Shown: piece after piece, positions 54,388 to 63,324 of the stretch
Numbering within the stretch: the stretch's first letter is position 1
Layout of the letters: the number at the start of each line of letters is the position of its first letter
Source: Irineochytrium annulatum
Lineage: Eukaryota; Chytridiomycota; Chytridiomycetes; Chytridiales; Chytridiaceae
Direction of reading: 5' to 3'
NCBI GenBank assembly: GCA_027600665.1
Contig: JADGJL010000004.1
Location: 124,001 to 188,000 of the forward strand
DNA: 64,000 bases
The notes under the pieces: model-generated
Databases searched by the model: none
Seen by the model: the letters and a program-made list of their open reading frames with translations, nothing else
What the model was told of the DNA's origin: nothing
Program-made: the position numbers and the translations under genes

Positions 54388-57300
54388 AGTTACGACAACC
54401 AAAGTCCGCAAGTCGTTTCAAATATGTTCTGATCCTGTCGATTATTTTAGTGGCATTGGTTGGCATGCGTTGGGTCTGGTCGCAGTTCTTCCCTGCCTTG
54501 GATGAGCATCACGCTGTGAATGGTGTACTTGACTTACGAGGTGTTGATCTGGAGCGCACGCCGATCATGTATCTGAATGGAGAATGGGAACTATATTCGA
54601 ATGAATTACTTACCAGTAAGGATATTTCAGGTAGGGGAGGAGCTGCGGCAGGCGTAGTTCAAGTTCCGGGCAATTGGGAGAATGCCGAGAATAATCGGGG
54701 TCTGGAGAGTGCAATTGGCTATGCCACATACCGATTACGCATTTTGACGGATCCCCTCCAAACACCTGTGGCCTTCTGGTTCAAAAACATTCGAAGTTCA
54801 TCCGAGATTGAACTCAATGGGGATATCACAGGTGGAATGGGGAGGATATCGGAGGATGCAGATACATATGTACCGAGAAGTAACTCGTATACGGCGACCT
54901 ATGAACATGATGGAACCACCGAGATCGAATTACTCATTCGTGTAGCCAATTATGATAGCCCGTACATAGGAGGGATCGGTAAACCCGTTCGCTTCGGTTC
55001 CCAGGCGGCGGTTGATTACGCACGTTGGTATTCCATTGGTTTTCAACTGGCCATTTTTCTCGTTCTACTCCTTCATGGCATGTATGCCTGTATTCTATTT
55101 GTGTTCAATCCCCAGGAGCGGGCCTTACTTGTTGCAGCTATATTAACCTTAGCTGTTGGCATCGTGGTTATGGCTGGTCATGATAACATTCTGATGTTAT
55201 GGCTCCCTATTAACTATACGTGGGGGATCAAGCTTCGTCTGATTGGTCTGCTGCTGCAAAATGCCTGTATTCTGCTGTTGTTCCAGAGATTGACCGTGGT
55301 ACATATCTCAACAAAGATCCTTCAATTAGGCATTGTCACGACATTGGCTTATATTGCTGTTATTTTGGCTGTGCCCATTCACGTTGTCTATGCCATGGTT
55401 CATTACGCTTTTATCGACTTATTCTTTCTCGTCTCTTCTCTCTGGTTCCTGTACATTGTAGGTGTCATGCTCTTTAGGAAACAGGCTGATCGGGATATGG
55501 TCTTTCTACTCCTGACAGCCGGAGGCATCATATCCAATATGTTGTGGAGTACAAGTGAGACATCGAAAGATGTGACAACAGTCTATTATCCCATTGACAT
55601 CATCTTTGCCATTACCGGCTTCTCCGCCTATTGGTTCAAGAAATACTTCAGAAATGCCAAGGAGAACATCAAGCTGAATACAGAACTGCAGAAGGGTGAC
55701 AAAATTAAAGATCAGTTCTTGGCGAATACCTCACATGAACTGAGGACTCCGCTGCACGGGATCATTAACATCGCTCACAATGTAGTCACCCGAGAGAAGG
55801 ACAAGTTGGATGGACGGAGCCTGGAGGATATGGAACTGCTGATTACGATCGGTCGGCGGATGTCCCATCTCCTCGGTGATCTACTGGATGTAGTCCGGCT
55901 GAAGGAACATCGTATTGTATTACGTCAGGCTCCTCTTTCCATACAGTCGGTTGTGCCAGGTATTATCGCCATGCTTCAATTCATGGCAGAACGCAAACCG
56001 GTCCACCTTCATATGAAGATTCCGGAATCGTTCCCGCCGGTCATGGCTGATGAAGAAAGGCTCGTTCAGATTTTGTATAATCTGCTGCATAACGCGCTTA
56101 AACATACCGAGGAAGGAACGATATCCGTGAGTGCCGAAATTCGTGAAGGACAGGCTCTGATTCATGTGACGGATACCGGCATTGGCATGGATGAGGACAC
56201 GAGGATGCGCATTTTCCTTCCGTATGAACAAGGGTCATATGGAATAAGCGATGGACAAGGCATCGGGCTTGGACTGAACATTTGTAAAGAGCTCGTTGAA
56301 TTGCACGGCGGGGCACTAACGGTTCACTCGGAACTCGGAAAGGGTTCGATATTCAGCTTTGATCTGTCGCTCGCGAATGAAACCACCTATCAGACTCAGT
56401 CACAGCTTCCTCCGATATGGGAACAGGCCGCGGAGATGATGCAAGATGCACCTAGCGGATTCCTGTTACCCCGCTCAGGTATGGGGGACGAAGAAGTCAT
56501 GGCGACAGAAGAAATGGCTCCGTTGTTAAAAGAGGGGAAAGCCACCATTCTGGCTGTAGATGATGATCCGGTGAATCTGGATGTGCTGGTCAGCATTCTG
56601 TCGAATGAACCCTACACCATAACTACGGCCCGGTCGGGCCAGGAAGCGATGGAACTGCTGGGCACACGCCAGTGGGATCTGCTCATAACGGATGTGATGA
56701 TGCCCCATATGTCCGGATATGAATTAACCCAGAAGGTGCGTGAACAATTCTCCATGTCAGAACTTCCGGTGTTATTGTTAACTGCACGAAGCCAGCCACC
56801 AGATATATATACCGGTTTTGCATCGGGAGCCAATGATTATGTCACGAAGCCTGTAGATGCGCTGGAGCTAAAATATCGGATACGTGCATTGACCATGTTA
56901 AATCAGTCCATCCAGGAGCGCTTACGCATGGAGGCTGCTTATTTGCAGGCTCAGATCCAGCCCCATTTCCTGTTTAATACGTTGAATTCACTTATGGTCC
57001 TAAGTGATATTGATACAGAGCATATGCGGAAGCTTGGTGAAGCTTTTTCATCCTATTTACGAATTAGCTTCAACTATCTCAATACAGGGGAACTGGTGAA
57101 ATTATCATACGAGCTGGAACTCGTGGAAGCCTATCTTTTTATTGAGAAAACGCGATTTGAAGATCGATTGTCGGTGGTACTAAACGTAGAGCCGGATCTT
57201 CCTCTACTTCTCCCGCCGCTGTCGATTCAGCCCTTGATTGAAAATGCCGTAAGACACGGGTTATTAAGCCGAAATGTGGGTGGGACAGTATGCCTATCCA

Positions 57301-57527
57301 TTACTCGCCATGAGGGTTATACCCGTATTGAGGTGAAGGATAATGGCAAAGGCATGGAAAAGGAGAAGGTTGCAGAGCTGCTACATGCTACGCCAGGTGG
57401 AAAAGGCGGAATAGGCATTGTGAATACGAACCGCAGATTGTTGCAACGGTATGGTCAGGGATTATCGATCGTGAGTGAGCCGGGTGAGGGGACGATGGTA
57501 TCCTTTGATATTCCGGACGAAGTATAA
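54384..57527 (+). CDS. Hybrid sensor kinase with two kinase cores, second copy
   Basis: 1047 residues from ATG 54384, which overlaps the regulator stop. The order matches the first copy: one helix, extracytoplasmic DISM domain (DEHHAVNGVLDLRGVDL ... MYLNGEWELYSNEL), seven helices, HisKA (HELRTPLHG, His near 451), HATPase, receiver (TDVMMPHMSGYE, Asp near 770), LytS-type kinase (QPHFLFNTLNSLM, His near 861) and a second HATPase (QPLIENAVRHGL). It and its regulator form an operon, unlike the divergent first pair. No sugar-binding protein or target gene is adjacent. The paralogues differ most in the outside domain, fitting different ligands. Confidence 0.88.
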   Translation: MKLRQPKSASRFKYVLILSIILVALVGMRWVWSQFFPALDEHHAVNGVLDLRGVDLERTPIMYLNGEWELYSNELLTSKDISGRGGAAAGVVQVPGNWENAENNRGLESAIGYATYRLRILTDPLQTPVAFWFKNIRSSSEIELNGDITGGMGRISEDADTYVPRSNSYTATYEHDGTTEIELLIRVANYDSPYIGGIGKPVRFGSQAAVDYARWYSIGFQLAIFLVLLLHGMYACILFVFNPQERALLVAAILTLAVGIVVMAGHDNILMLWLPINYTWGIKLRLIGLLLQNACILLLFQRLTVVHISTKILQLGIVTTLAYIAVILAVPIHVVYAMVHYAFIDLFFLVSSLWFLYIVGVMLFRKQADRDMVFLLLTAGGIISNMLWSTSETSKDVTTVYYPIDIIFAITGFSAYWFKKYFRNAKENIKLNTELQKGDKIKDQFLANTSHELRTPLHGIINIAHNVVTREKDKLDGRSLEDMELLITIGRRMSHLLGDLLDVVRLKEHRIVLRQAPLSIQSVVPGIIAMLQFMAERKPVHLHMKIPESFPPVMADEERLVQILYNLLHNALKHTEEGTISVSAEIREGQALIHVTDTGIGMDEDTRMRIFLPYEQGSYGISDGQGIGLGLNICKELVELHGGALTVHSELGKGSIFSFDLSLANETTYQTQSQLPPIWEQAAEMMQDAPSGFLLPRSGMGDEEVMATEEMAPLLKEGKATILAVDDDPVNLDVLVSILSNEPYTITTARSGQEAMELLGTRQWDLLITDVMMPHMSGYELTQKVREQFSMSELPVLLLTARSQPPDIYTGFASGANDYVTKPVDALELKYRIRALTMLNQSIQERLRMEAAYLQAQIQPHFLFNTLNSLMVLSDIDTEHMRKLGEAFSSYLRISFNYLNTGELVKLSYELELVEAYLFIEKTRFEDRLSVVLNVEPDLPLLLPPLSIQPLIENAVRHGLLSRNVGGTVCLSITRHEGYTRIEVKDNGKGMEKEKVAELLHATPGGKGGIGIVNTNRRLLQRYGQGLSIVSEPGEGTMVSFDIPDEV

Positions 57528-57529
57528 GG

Positions 57530-57567
57530 AAAAGGCCGTAGAAGTGAAAACTTCCGGCCTTTTTGTG
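57530..57567 (+). terminator. Terminator after the second kinase
   Basis: AAAGGCCG with GAAGT pairs with ACTTC and CGGCCTTT around GAAA, then a T-run. Confidence 0.88.
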
Positions 57568-57695
57568 TTGCGCTCTTATTCATTCCCTAATTTTAATTAT
57601 TTCTAATGCATCATTCATATGTTAGTATATTTAACATTAGAAGCGCGGAATCCGGCATTGGGCGCTAAACGTTGTTATAGTGGGTGAAGAGATCG

Positions 57696-59015
57696 ATGCG
57701 CAATTGGGTCAAAAACGAGAATGTGCAGATGACGGCCATTGCCTTTGCCACAGCGGTAGGGGCGCAATTCAAGATAAATCCGTTTCGGGAAGATTACTTC
57801 CGAATCGGCCTGGGGGTTAGCATCCTTTTATTTCTGCTGATGATTATGCCACATTTGTCTTATGTGAAGACAGGAATCCTGACAGGTATGGCAAGTTTCC
57901 TGTTTCAGTCGGCAGATCTCATCAATCATGTACAGACCGTATCCATTCTGGAAAGCATGCGGGACAATCTGGGGGCAGGCGTGTATTATGTAGTCTTTGC
58001 CTATGGTCTTAGCAAGCTCAGGCATCGATTCCATGAAATGCAGCCTCTTCTGCTCGGCGGCCTGATTACCTGTATCGACTTTTCCTCTAACCTTGTTGAG
58101 CTGCTGCTTCGCGGCATGTTAAGTGGGACCAATATCTTTTATATGAAGGAATGGTTGTATCTGCTTGTGGTGGGCGGTCTGCGAAGTTATTTTATAATTG
58201 GGCTCTACAACAGCTTTGCGGTGAGACAGATGCGGCTTTTGCATGCAGAGCAGGAGAAACGGATGGAGCAGATGCTGAGTGTAAACTCAGGTCTGTATGG
58301 CGAGGTATTTTACTTGAAAAAAGCAATGAATACGATCGAAGGCATTACGGCAGACAGCTATGATCTATATCGAGATCTTCGAGAGCAGGAGATGAACCAA
58401 TACAGTCAGCGTACGCTGGGCATTGCTCAGCAGATTCATGAAGTGAAGAAGGACTCACAACGCATTCTTGCGGGTCTGCTGAAATTGTATGATAACGAAA
58501 AAGCGGTCAACATGAGCTTGTCCGAAGTGCTGAACTTTGCCAGCAAAGCAAACCGAAAATATAGTGAGATGCTGCATAAGCAGGTGGAGATCGACATCGA
58601 GCAACAGTATGATTGTGAGTCTCCGTATTACATTCCTCTTCTAACGGTCATGAACAACCTGATTGCCAATGCGGTAGAGGCGATTGAGTACGATGGGAAG
58701 GTCCGAATTCATGTGTATGAGCAGGGAGATGACGTGCATTTGGTCGTGATGGATACTGGAAAAGGCGTACCTGAAGCCAAACGGGATGTGATCTTTGAAC
58801 CGGGCTATACAACGAAGTTCAATGAAGTCGGCATTGCCGCAACAGGCATTGGTCTGTCTCATGTACGTGATATCGTTCAGTCATTGGAGGGATACATTAA
58901 GGTAGACTCGGGACTTCCGGAAGGGAAAGGGACTACATTTGCTATAGCTATTCCCAAAATGAATCTAATCAAGGGGGGCGATGTCGATGACACTTTCTAT
59001 CATGATCGTGGATGA
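57696..59015 (+). CDS. glnK: GlnK-like sensor histidine kinase
   Basis: 439 residues from ATG 57696; the upstream GTG 57684 has no ribosome site. Five or six N-terminal helices are followed by a coiled coil and a phospho-acceptor region (QIHEVKKDSQRILAGLLKL), then an ATPase domain (MNNLIANAVEAIEY; DTGKGVP; GIAATGIGLSHV). It resembles B. subtilis GlnK (YcbA), which signals glutamine availability. It overlaps the glnL-like gene by 29 bases and stands directly before it and a glutamine importer. Confidence 0.82.
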   Translation: MRNWVKNENVQMTAIAFATAVGAQFKINPFREDYFRIGLGVSILLFLLMIMPHLSYVKTGILTGMASFLFQSADLINHVQTVSILESMRDNLGAGVYYVVFAYGLSKLRHRFHEMQPLLLGGLITCIDFSSNLVELLLRGMLSGTNIFYMKEWLYLLVVGGLRSYFIIGLYNSFAVRQMRLLHAEQEKRMEQMLSVNSGLYGEVFYLKKAMNTIEGITADSYDLYRDLREQEMNQYSQRTLGIAQQIHEVKKDSQRILAGLLKLYDNEKAVNMSLSEVLNFASKANRKYSEMLHKQVEIDIEQQYDCESPYYIPLLTVMNNLIANAVEAIEYDGKVRIHVYEQGDDVHLVVMDTGKGVPEAKRDVIFEPGYTTKFNEVGIAATGIGLSHVRDIVQSLEGYIKVDSGLPEGKGTTFAIAIPKMNLIKGGDVDDTFYHDRG

Positions 59016-59880
59016 TGATGTGGTCAGCCGAAGCATGCTGCATGATATCATTGAATCCTGTGGAATCGGCGAGCTTGCAGGTATGGCAGAGGGCGGCATA
59101 GAAGGAGCGCGGATGATCATGGATCTGCGTCCCGATGTGGTGCTGATTGATCTGTTGATGCCGGATCAGGACGGAATTGAGACGGTTGCGAAACTGAAGC
59201 ACAGCGGGTATACCGGCAAATTCATTATGATCTCTCAGGTGGAGAACAAGGAGATGGTAGGTGCTGCCTACCAGAACGGAATTGAATTCTTCATTCATAA
59301 ACCGATTAATCGGGTAGAAGTGGAGCATGTGCTCAGCAAAGTGAATGAACAGTGGAAGTATGAACGCTACGTGCTGGAGATCAAGCAGTCAATGGCCCGA
59401 TTAAATCTGGTGGAGGTGCCAGCCCCTGCCCAAGGTCGTTCGGTGCGAGATGCGGCTAGGAGCATTCTGATGGATCTGGGGATCATCGGAGAAAGTGGCA
59501 GCAAGGATATAGTGGCCCTTATGGAATATGCAATTGATCAGAAGCGTGCCGGGGAGTGGCCGCCGCTGAAGGAGTCATACGAAGCAGTGGCCCAGACGTA
59601 CAAGTCTACGCCCAAAGATGTGGAGAAAGAGAGTAAGGCGATGGAACAACGTATTCGCAGAACGGTGATTGCCGCGTTAACGAACATGGCCTCGATTGGA
59701 CTCACCGACTATAGCAACCACAAGTTTGAGCATTATGCGCCCCTCTACTTTGACTTTCAGGATGTTCGAGTGAAGATGAGAGCCATGGAAGAAGATCAGG
59801 CAGCCGACAAAGGCAAGGTGAATATCAAAAAGTTCCTGCATGTGTTCTATATGGAGACGATTGAAAAGATGAATAACTGA
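58987..59880 (+). CDS. glnL: GlnL-like response regulator (YcbB domain)
   Basis: 297 residues from ATG 58987, 8 bases after AAGGGGGG. An N-terminal receiver with Asp 55 in VVLIDLLMPDQDG is joined to a YcbB/GlnL output domain (ARSILMDLGIIGESGSKDIVALMEYAI ... RIRRTVIAALTNMASIGLTDY). B. subtilis GlnL activates the glutaminase/transport genes when glutamine is present. The glutamine importer follows after about 320 bases and is its probable target. Confidence 0.88.
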   Translation: MTLSIMIVDDDVVSRSMLHDIIESCGIGELAGMAEGGIEGARMIMDLRPDVVLIDLLMPDQDGIETVAKLKHSGYTGKFIMISQVENKEMVGAAYQNGIEFFIHKPINRVEVEHVLSKVNEQWKYERYVLEIKQSMARLNLVEVPAPAQGRSVRDAARSILMDLGIIGESGSKDIVALMEYAIDQKRAGEWPPLKESYEAVAQTYKSTPKDVEKESKAMEQRIRRTVIAALTNMASIGLTDYSNHKFEHYAPLYFDFQDVRVKMRAMEEDQAADKGKVNIKKFLHVFYMETIEKMNN

Positions 59881-60196
59881 ATAACTGAGATATGATATCT
59901 CATATCCAAAAGCCGAAATCCCGGAGGTAACACTTCACGGATGTTCGGTTTTTTGTATTTTTAACGCTCGTTATTGTTATATAACCTTACATAAAATGCT
60001 GAAATAAGATCTTTTATTAGCACTTTTTTGCGTTTAACTATCAAAAAAAACACTTTATGTTAATTTAATTTTCATAAGTTGTAATTATTTTATGTAGGAT
60101 CATGTAAGTTCGCGTAGGGAGCAAATTACAATACGTACATAAATACAAATGGTCGATTCGGTCGATCCCAATCTAATTCGGAAAAGGGGTTTTTCT
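59881..60196. other. AT-rich control region between glnL and the glutamine importer
   Basis: After the terminator (59908-59956) there is an AT-rich block with TACATAAAAT (59988-59997) and its exact complement ATTTTATGTA (60087-60096), 89 bases apart, and a partial third copy CTTTATGT (60053-60060). Such sites could bind GlnL, although they do not match the published TTTTGT-type repeat. Promoter elements are not clear. Confidence 0.5.
59908..59956 (+). terminator. Terminator after glnL
   Basis: AAAGCCGAA and ATCC pair with GGAT and TTCGG(C)TTT across an 18-base inner region, followed by six T residues. Confidence 0.72.
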
Positions 60197-60994
60197 ATGA
60201 AAAAGGTAGCATCCATTGTAATGGCGTCCGTTCTTGCTCTAACACTTAGTGCCTGCGGTGCAGCGAAATCGGGTGAAGAGAATAGTGCCCAGTCGGCAAG
60301 TGGTTCAGCTGTTGAGAAATACACATTTGGAACCGATGCAACGTATCCCCCTTTTGAGTTCCAGAAGGACGGCAAATATGTAGGAATCGATATTGACCTC
60401 ATGAACGCGATTGCGGAAGAAGAGGGCTTTGAGGTTGAGATCAAACCGATGGACTTCAAAGGCATTATTCCAGCCATTACGGCGAATCAACTGGACGGAG
60501 CCATTGCAGGCATTAGCATTACCGACGAACGTAAAAAAGTGGTGGACTTCTCGGACCCGTATTATCAGGCCGGTCTGTCCTTAATCGTACATGAAGATAA
60601 CGCGGACATCCAAAGTCCTGAAGGTTTAAAAGGAAAAACGATTGCAATTAAAAAAGGAACCTCAGGTGCCAATCTTGCAGATGAATATGCAAAAACCTAT
60701 GGGGCAACCGTGAAGTATTTTGATGACAGCCCATCGATGTATCAGGAGGTCGCGAACAAAAACGCAGATGCTACGCTGGAGGATTTCCCGGTCATCTCCT
60801 ATAAGATTGCCATTGACCCGAACGCCAAGCTCAAAATCGTTGGAGATCGATTGAACGGTGACTTCTACGGCATTGCTGTTGCCAAAGGTGACACAGAGTT
60901 GCAGAAGAAGATTAACGATGGACTGAAGAAATTGCAGGAAAACGGAAAGTACGACGAGATTGTTGGCAAGTACCTGGGAACAGCGGCTAAATAG
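60197..60994 (+). CDS. glnH: Glutamine-binding lipoprotein of an ABC importer
   Basis: 265 residues from ATG 60197 with AAAAGGGG upstream; the ATG at 60149 is unlikely. The lipoprotein signal ends at LSAC (residues 18-21). The body is an SBP_bac_3 domain: YTFGTDATYPPFEFQKDGKY, GIDIDLMNAIAEEEGFEVEI, FKGIIPAITANQLDGAIAGI, SDPYYQAGLSLIV and KKGTSGANLADEYAK. It delivers glutamine to the permease. It is first in the operon and probably controlled by GlnL. Confidence 0.9.
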   Translation: MKKVASIVMASVLALTLSACGAAKSGEENSAQSASGSAVEKYTFGTDATYPPFEFQKDGKYVGIDIDLMNAIAEEEGFEVEIKPMDFKGIIPAITANQLDGAIAGISITDERKKVVDFSDPYYQAGLSLIVHEDNADIQSPEGLKGKTIAIKKGTSGANLADEYAKTYGATVKYFDDSPSMYQEVANKNADATLEDFPVISYKIAIDPNAKLKIVGDRLNGDFYGIAVAKGDTELQKKINDGLKKLQENGKYDEIVGKYLGTAAK

Positions 60995-61011
60995 AAGGGA
61001 ATGTGGTACGG

Positions 61012-61668
61012 ATGGACTCCTCCTTGCAAGTCATCATAGACGCACTACCTCTTCTGTTAGAGGGTACAGTTGTTACGTTGAAACTGGTCGTGATCTCGCT
61101 CATCATTGCGATGGTAATTGGATTGATCTCAGGTCTGATGAGCACTTCCTTGAATCGATTGTTGCGGTTGGTAGCTACACTTTACGTGGATATCATCCGT
61201 GGTACACCCCTTCTGGTGCAAGTATATTTCATCTACTTCGGGCTGCCTGTATTCCTGGATATGCGCATTCCGGCGATGACCGCGGGTATTATTGCGATTA
61301 GTCTGAATGCCGGAGCGTACATCTCGGAGATTTTCCGAGCGGGGATTAATTCGATTAGCAACGGGCAGCATGAAGCAGCGCGATCCCTGGGTTTAACTCG
61401 TTTTCAGACGATGCGACTGGTCGTGTTGCCTCAAGCAACCCGGCGCATGATTCCTACCTTTGTGAACCAGTTCATTATTACGATTAAGGATACATCGCTG
61501 TTGTCGGCGATCGGTATCGCCGAATTAACGCAGAGCGGGGAGATTATTATCTCCTCCAACTTCCGGGCTTTCGAAATCTGGGGTGTGGTGGGCATATTCT
61601 ATCTGATCATCATTGTGCTATTGTCCCGGGCTTCCCGGTTCATTGAGAGGAGGTATGCAATCCGATGA
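61012..61668 (+). CDS. glnP: Glutamine ABC importer permease
   Basis: 218 residues if it starts at ATG 61012 (GTG 61003 is possible; GAAGGGA is the ribosome site). Five to six helices with the [20 protein letters not shown] signature of His/Glu/Gln permeases and the EAA loop [27 protein letters not shown]. It overlaps the ATPase gene by 4 bases. Only one permease gene is present, so it would act as a homodimer. Confidence 0.93.
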   Translation: MDSSLQVIIDALPLLLEGTVVTLKLVVISLIIAMVIGLISGLMSTSLNRLLRLVATLYVDIIRGTPLLVQVYFIYFGLPVFLDMRIPAMTAGIIAISLNAGAYISEIFRAGINSISNGQHEAARSLGLTRFQTMRLVVLPQATRRMIPTFVNQFIITIKDTSLLSAIGIAELTQSGEIIISSNFRAFEIWGVVGIFYLIIIVLLSRASRFIERRYAIR

Positions 61669-62387
61669 TTACTGTAGAGAATCTGAAAAAGCAGTTTGGT
61701 GCCAATGAGGTATTGAAGGATATCTCCACAACGATTCAGGAAAAAGAAGTCGTATGTGTCATCGGACCTTCCGGGTCTGGTAAAAGCACGTTCTTGCGCT
61801 GTCTCAATCTGCTGGAGGGTGTGACGTCTGGGAAGGTGACCATCGGCGGTGTAGAGGTGACATCACCCAAGACGGATATCGATCAGCTGAGAACCAATGT
61901 GGGCATGGTGTTCCAGCAGTTCAACCTGTTCCCGCATCTGACCGTGCTGGAGAATATCATGCTCGCGCCGAAGCATATCAAGAAACTGAATAAGGCCGAG
62001 AATGAGAAAAAATCAATGGAACTGCTCAGCAAGGTCGGACTATCTCAGAAGAGGGATGCTTACCCCGAGCAGTTGTCTGGTGGACAACAACAGCGTGTGG
62101 CCATCGCACGTGCACTCGCCATGAACCCTAGTGTGATGTTGTTCGATGAACCTACGTCTGCACTGGACCCGGAGATGGTTGGAGAAGTACTGCAAGTGAT
62201 GAAAGACCTCGCTCACGAGGGGATTACGATGATTGTTGTTACGCATGAGATGGGCTTCGCCCGTGAGGTGGCGGACCGAGTGATCTTTATGGATGGCGGA
62301 TATATTGTAGAAGAAGGCACGCCTGTAGAGCTTTTTCAGAATACCCAGCATGAGCGGACCAAGGCGTTTCTGGGTAAGGTTTTATAG
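61665..62387 (+). CDS. glnQ: Glutamine ABC importer ATPase
   Basis: 240 residues. It has Walker [11 protein letters not shown]-loop [10 protein letters not shown], signature [12 protein letters not shown], Walker [16 protein letters not shown] and switch VVTHEM, the exact pattern of polar-amino-acid ATPases. It starts in an ATGA overlap with the permease. It powers glutamine uptake and is last in the glnH-glnP-glnQ operon. Confidence 0.95.
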   Translation: MITVENLKKQFGANEVLKDISTTIQEKEVVCVIGPSGSGKSTFLRCLNLLEGVTSGKVTIGGVEVTSPKTDIDQLRTNVGMVFQQFNLFPHLTVLENIMLAPKHIKKLNKAENEKKSMELLSKVGLSQKRDAYPEQLSGGQQQRVAIARALAMNPSVMLFDEPTSALDPEMVGEVLQVMKDLAHEGITMIVVTHEMGFAREVADRVIFMDGGYIVEEGTPVELFQNTQHERTKAFLGKVL

Positions 62388-62404
62388 TCTATCAAAGTCA
62401 AAGT

Positions 62405-62483
62405 GATAACCCCTTATGGCATACCATGTACTATAGACATCAGGAATTGATGGACTAAGGTCGGGAAGCTGAAGGGGTTATTA
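62405..62483. terminator. Possible long-loop hairpin between glnQ and the Nudix gene
   Basis: ATAACCCCTT (62407-62416) can pair with AAGGGGTTAT (62472-62481), followed by TATTTT, but the loop of about 55 bases is long. It lies between convergent genes, so a terminator is plausible. Confidence 0.4.
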
Positions 62484-62485
62484 TT

Positions 62486-63103
62486 TTAATCCAGAATTAC
62501 TTCTTTATCAGGTTGTTCAAGAAATTCAAACATGATTTTAATTTGTTCCAGCGTATTTCGTTCCAATGATAATTCAGGTAAAGCGTCGATAGCAAAAAAA
62601 TCAACTGCGCTGGTTTCTACCCCTGTTTCCGCATGCCCTCCTATAATGTCACATCGGATAAACATTTTATATACGTGATATGGCTCAGGTGGGTGTCCAT
62701 GGAATTTTTTGTCCAATACGGCTAACAACCGCATCGGTACAACATCGAAACCGGCTTCTTCCTTAATTTCTTTCACAGCTACTTCTGATGGTGATAAGCC
62801 GATGTCACTCCATCCCCCGGGTAATGCCCAGGCCCCATCTATTTTCTCTTGAACCAAAAGTACTTTGTCTTCCCTGAAAACAACACCGCGTATATCGACT
62901 TTAGGGGTCGCGTAACCTGAATCACTAGCAAATGTAAGTGAGATTTTCTCTTTGCTAACAGAGGTATAGTTGCTTAAGATATCAATACTAATACGTTTCA
63001 ATTCCTCATAACGCTCAATATCATAAACATCCTTGGCATAGGTTAAACCTGTTTGTGAGATAGCTTGAATCTGTTTGGCCCATTCCAGCCACTTTGTGTC
63101 CAT
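62486..63103 (-). CDS. Nudix hydrolase with Nudix_N domain
   Basis: 205 residues from ATG 63103 (GAGGAG upstream); an ATG at 63160 is in frame but lacks a ribosome site. Residues 1-65 are a Nudix_N helical domain (WAKQIQAISQTGLTYAKDVYDIERYEELKRI). The Nudix box GGWSDIGLSPSEVAVKEIKE continues with EAGFDV: the core EE(A)G is intact, with Lys for the usual Arg and Leu at the position of the first Glu. Members of this group hydrolyse ADP-ribose or related X-linked nucleoside diphosphates. It converges on glnQ. Confidence 0.85.
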   Translation of the reverse strand: MDTKWLEWAKQIQAISQTGLTYAKDVYDIERYEELKRISIDILSNYTSVSKEKISLTFASDSGYATPKVDIRGVVFREDKVLLVQEKIDGAWALPGGWSDIGLSPSEVAVKEIKEEAGFDVVPMRLLAVLDKKFHGHPPEPYHVYKMFIRCDIIGGHAETGVETSAVDFFAIDALPELSLERNTLEQIKIMFEFLEQPDKEVILD

Positions 63104-63324
63104 GGACTCCTCTTTTCTTCGCATGTCACGAGAGTTAGTTTGGTTAGGAAATACCCCCATTGTATCATAGAAATTACAGTCTATAATTCTTGCTTATTAT
63201 AGAACTGCGAGATTGTGCAGAAATACGTGAACGATCATGTTAAGCTTGCTATTGTGGGAGATTTCGAAGGGTATAACAGCAAGAACCTGCTTATAATCTG
63301 GGTCAAACGTAGGAGGTTTGCATA

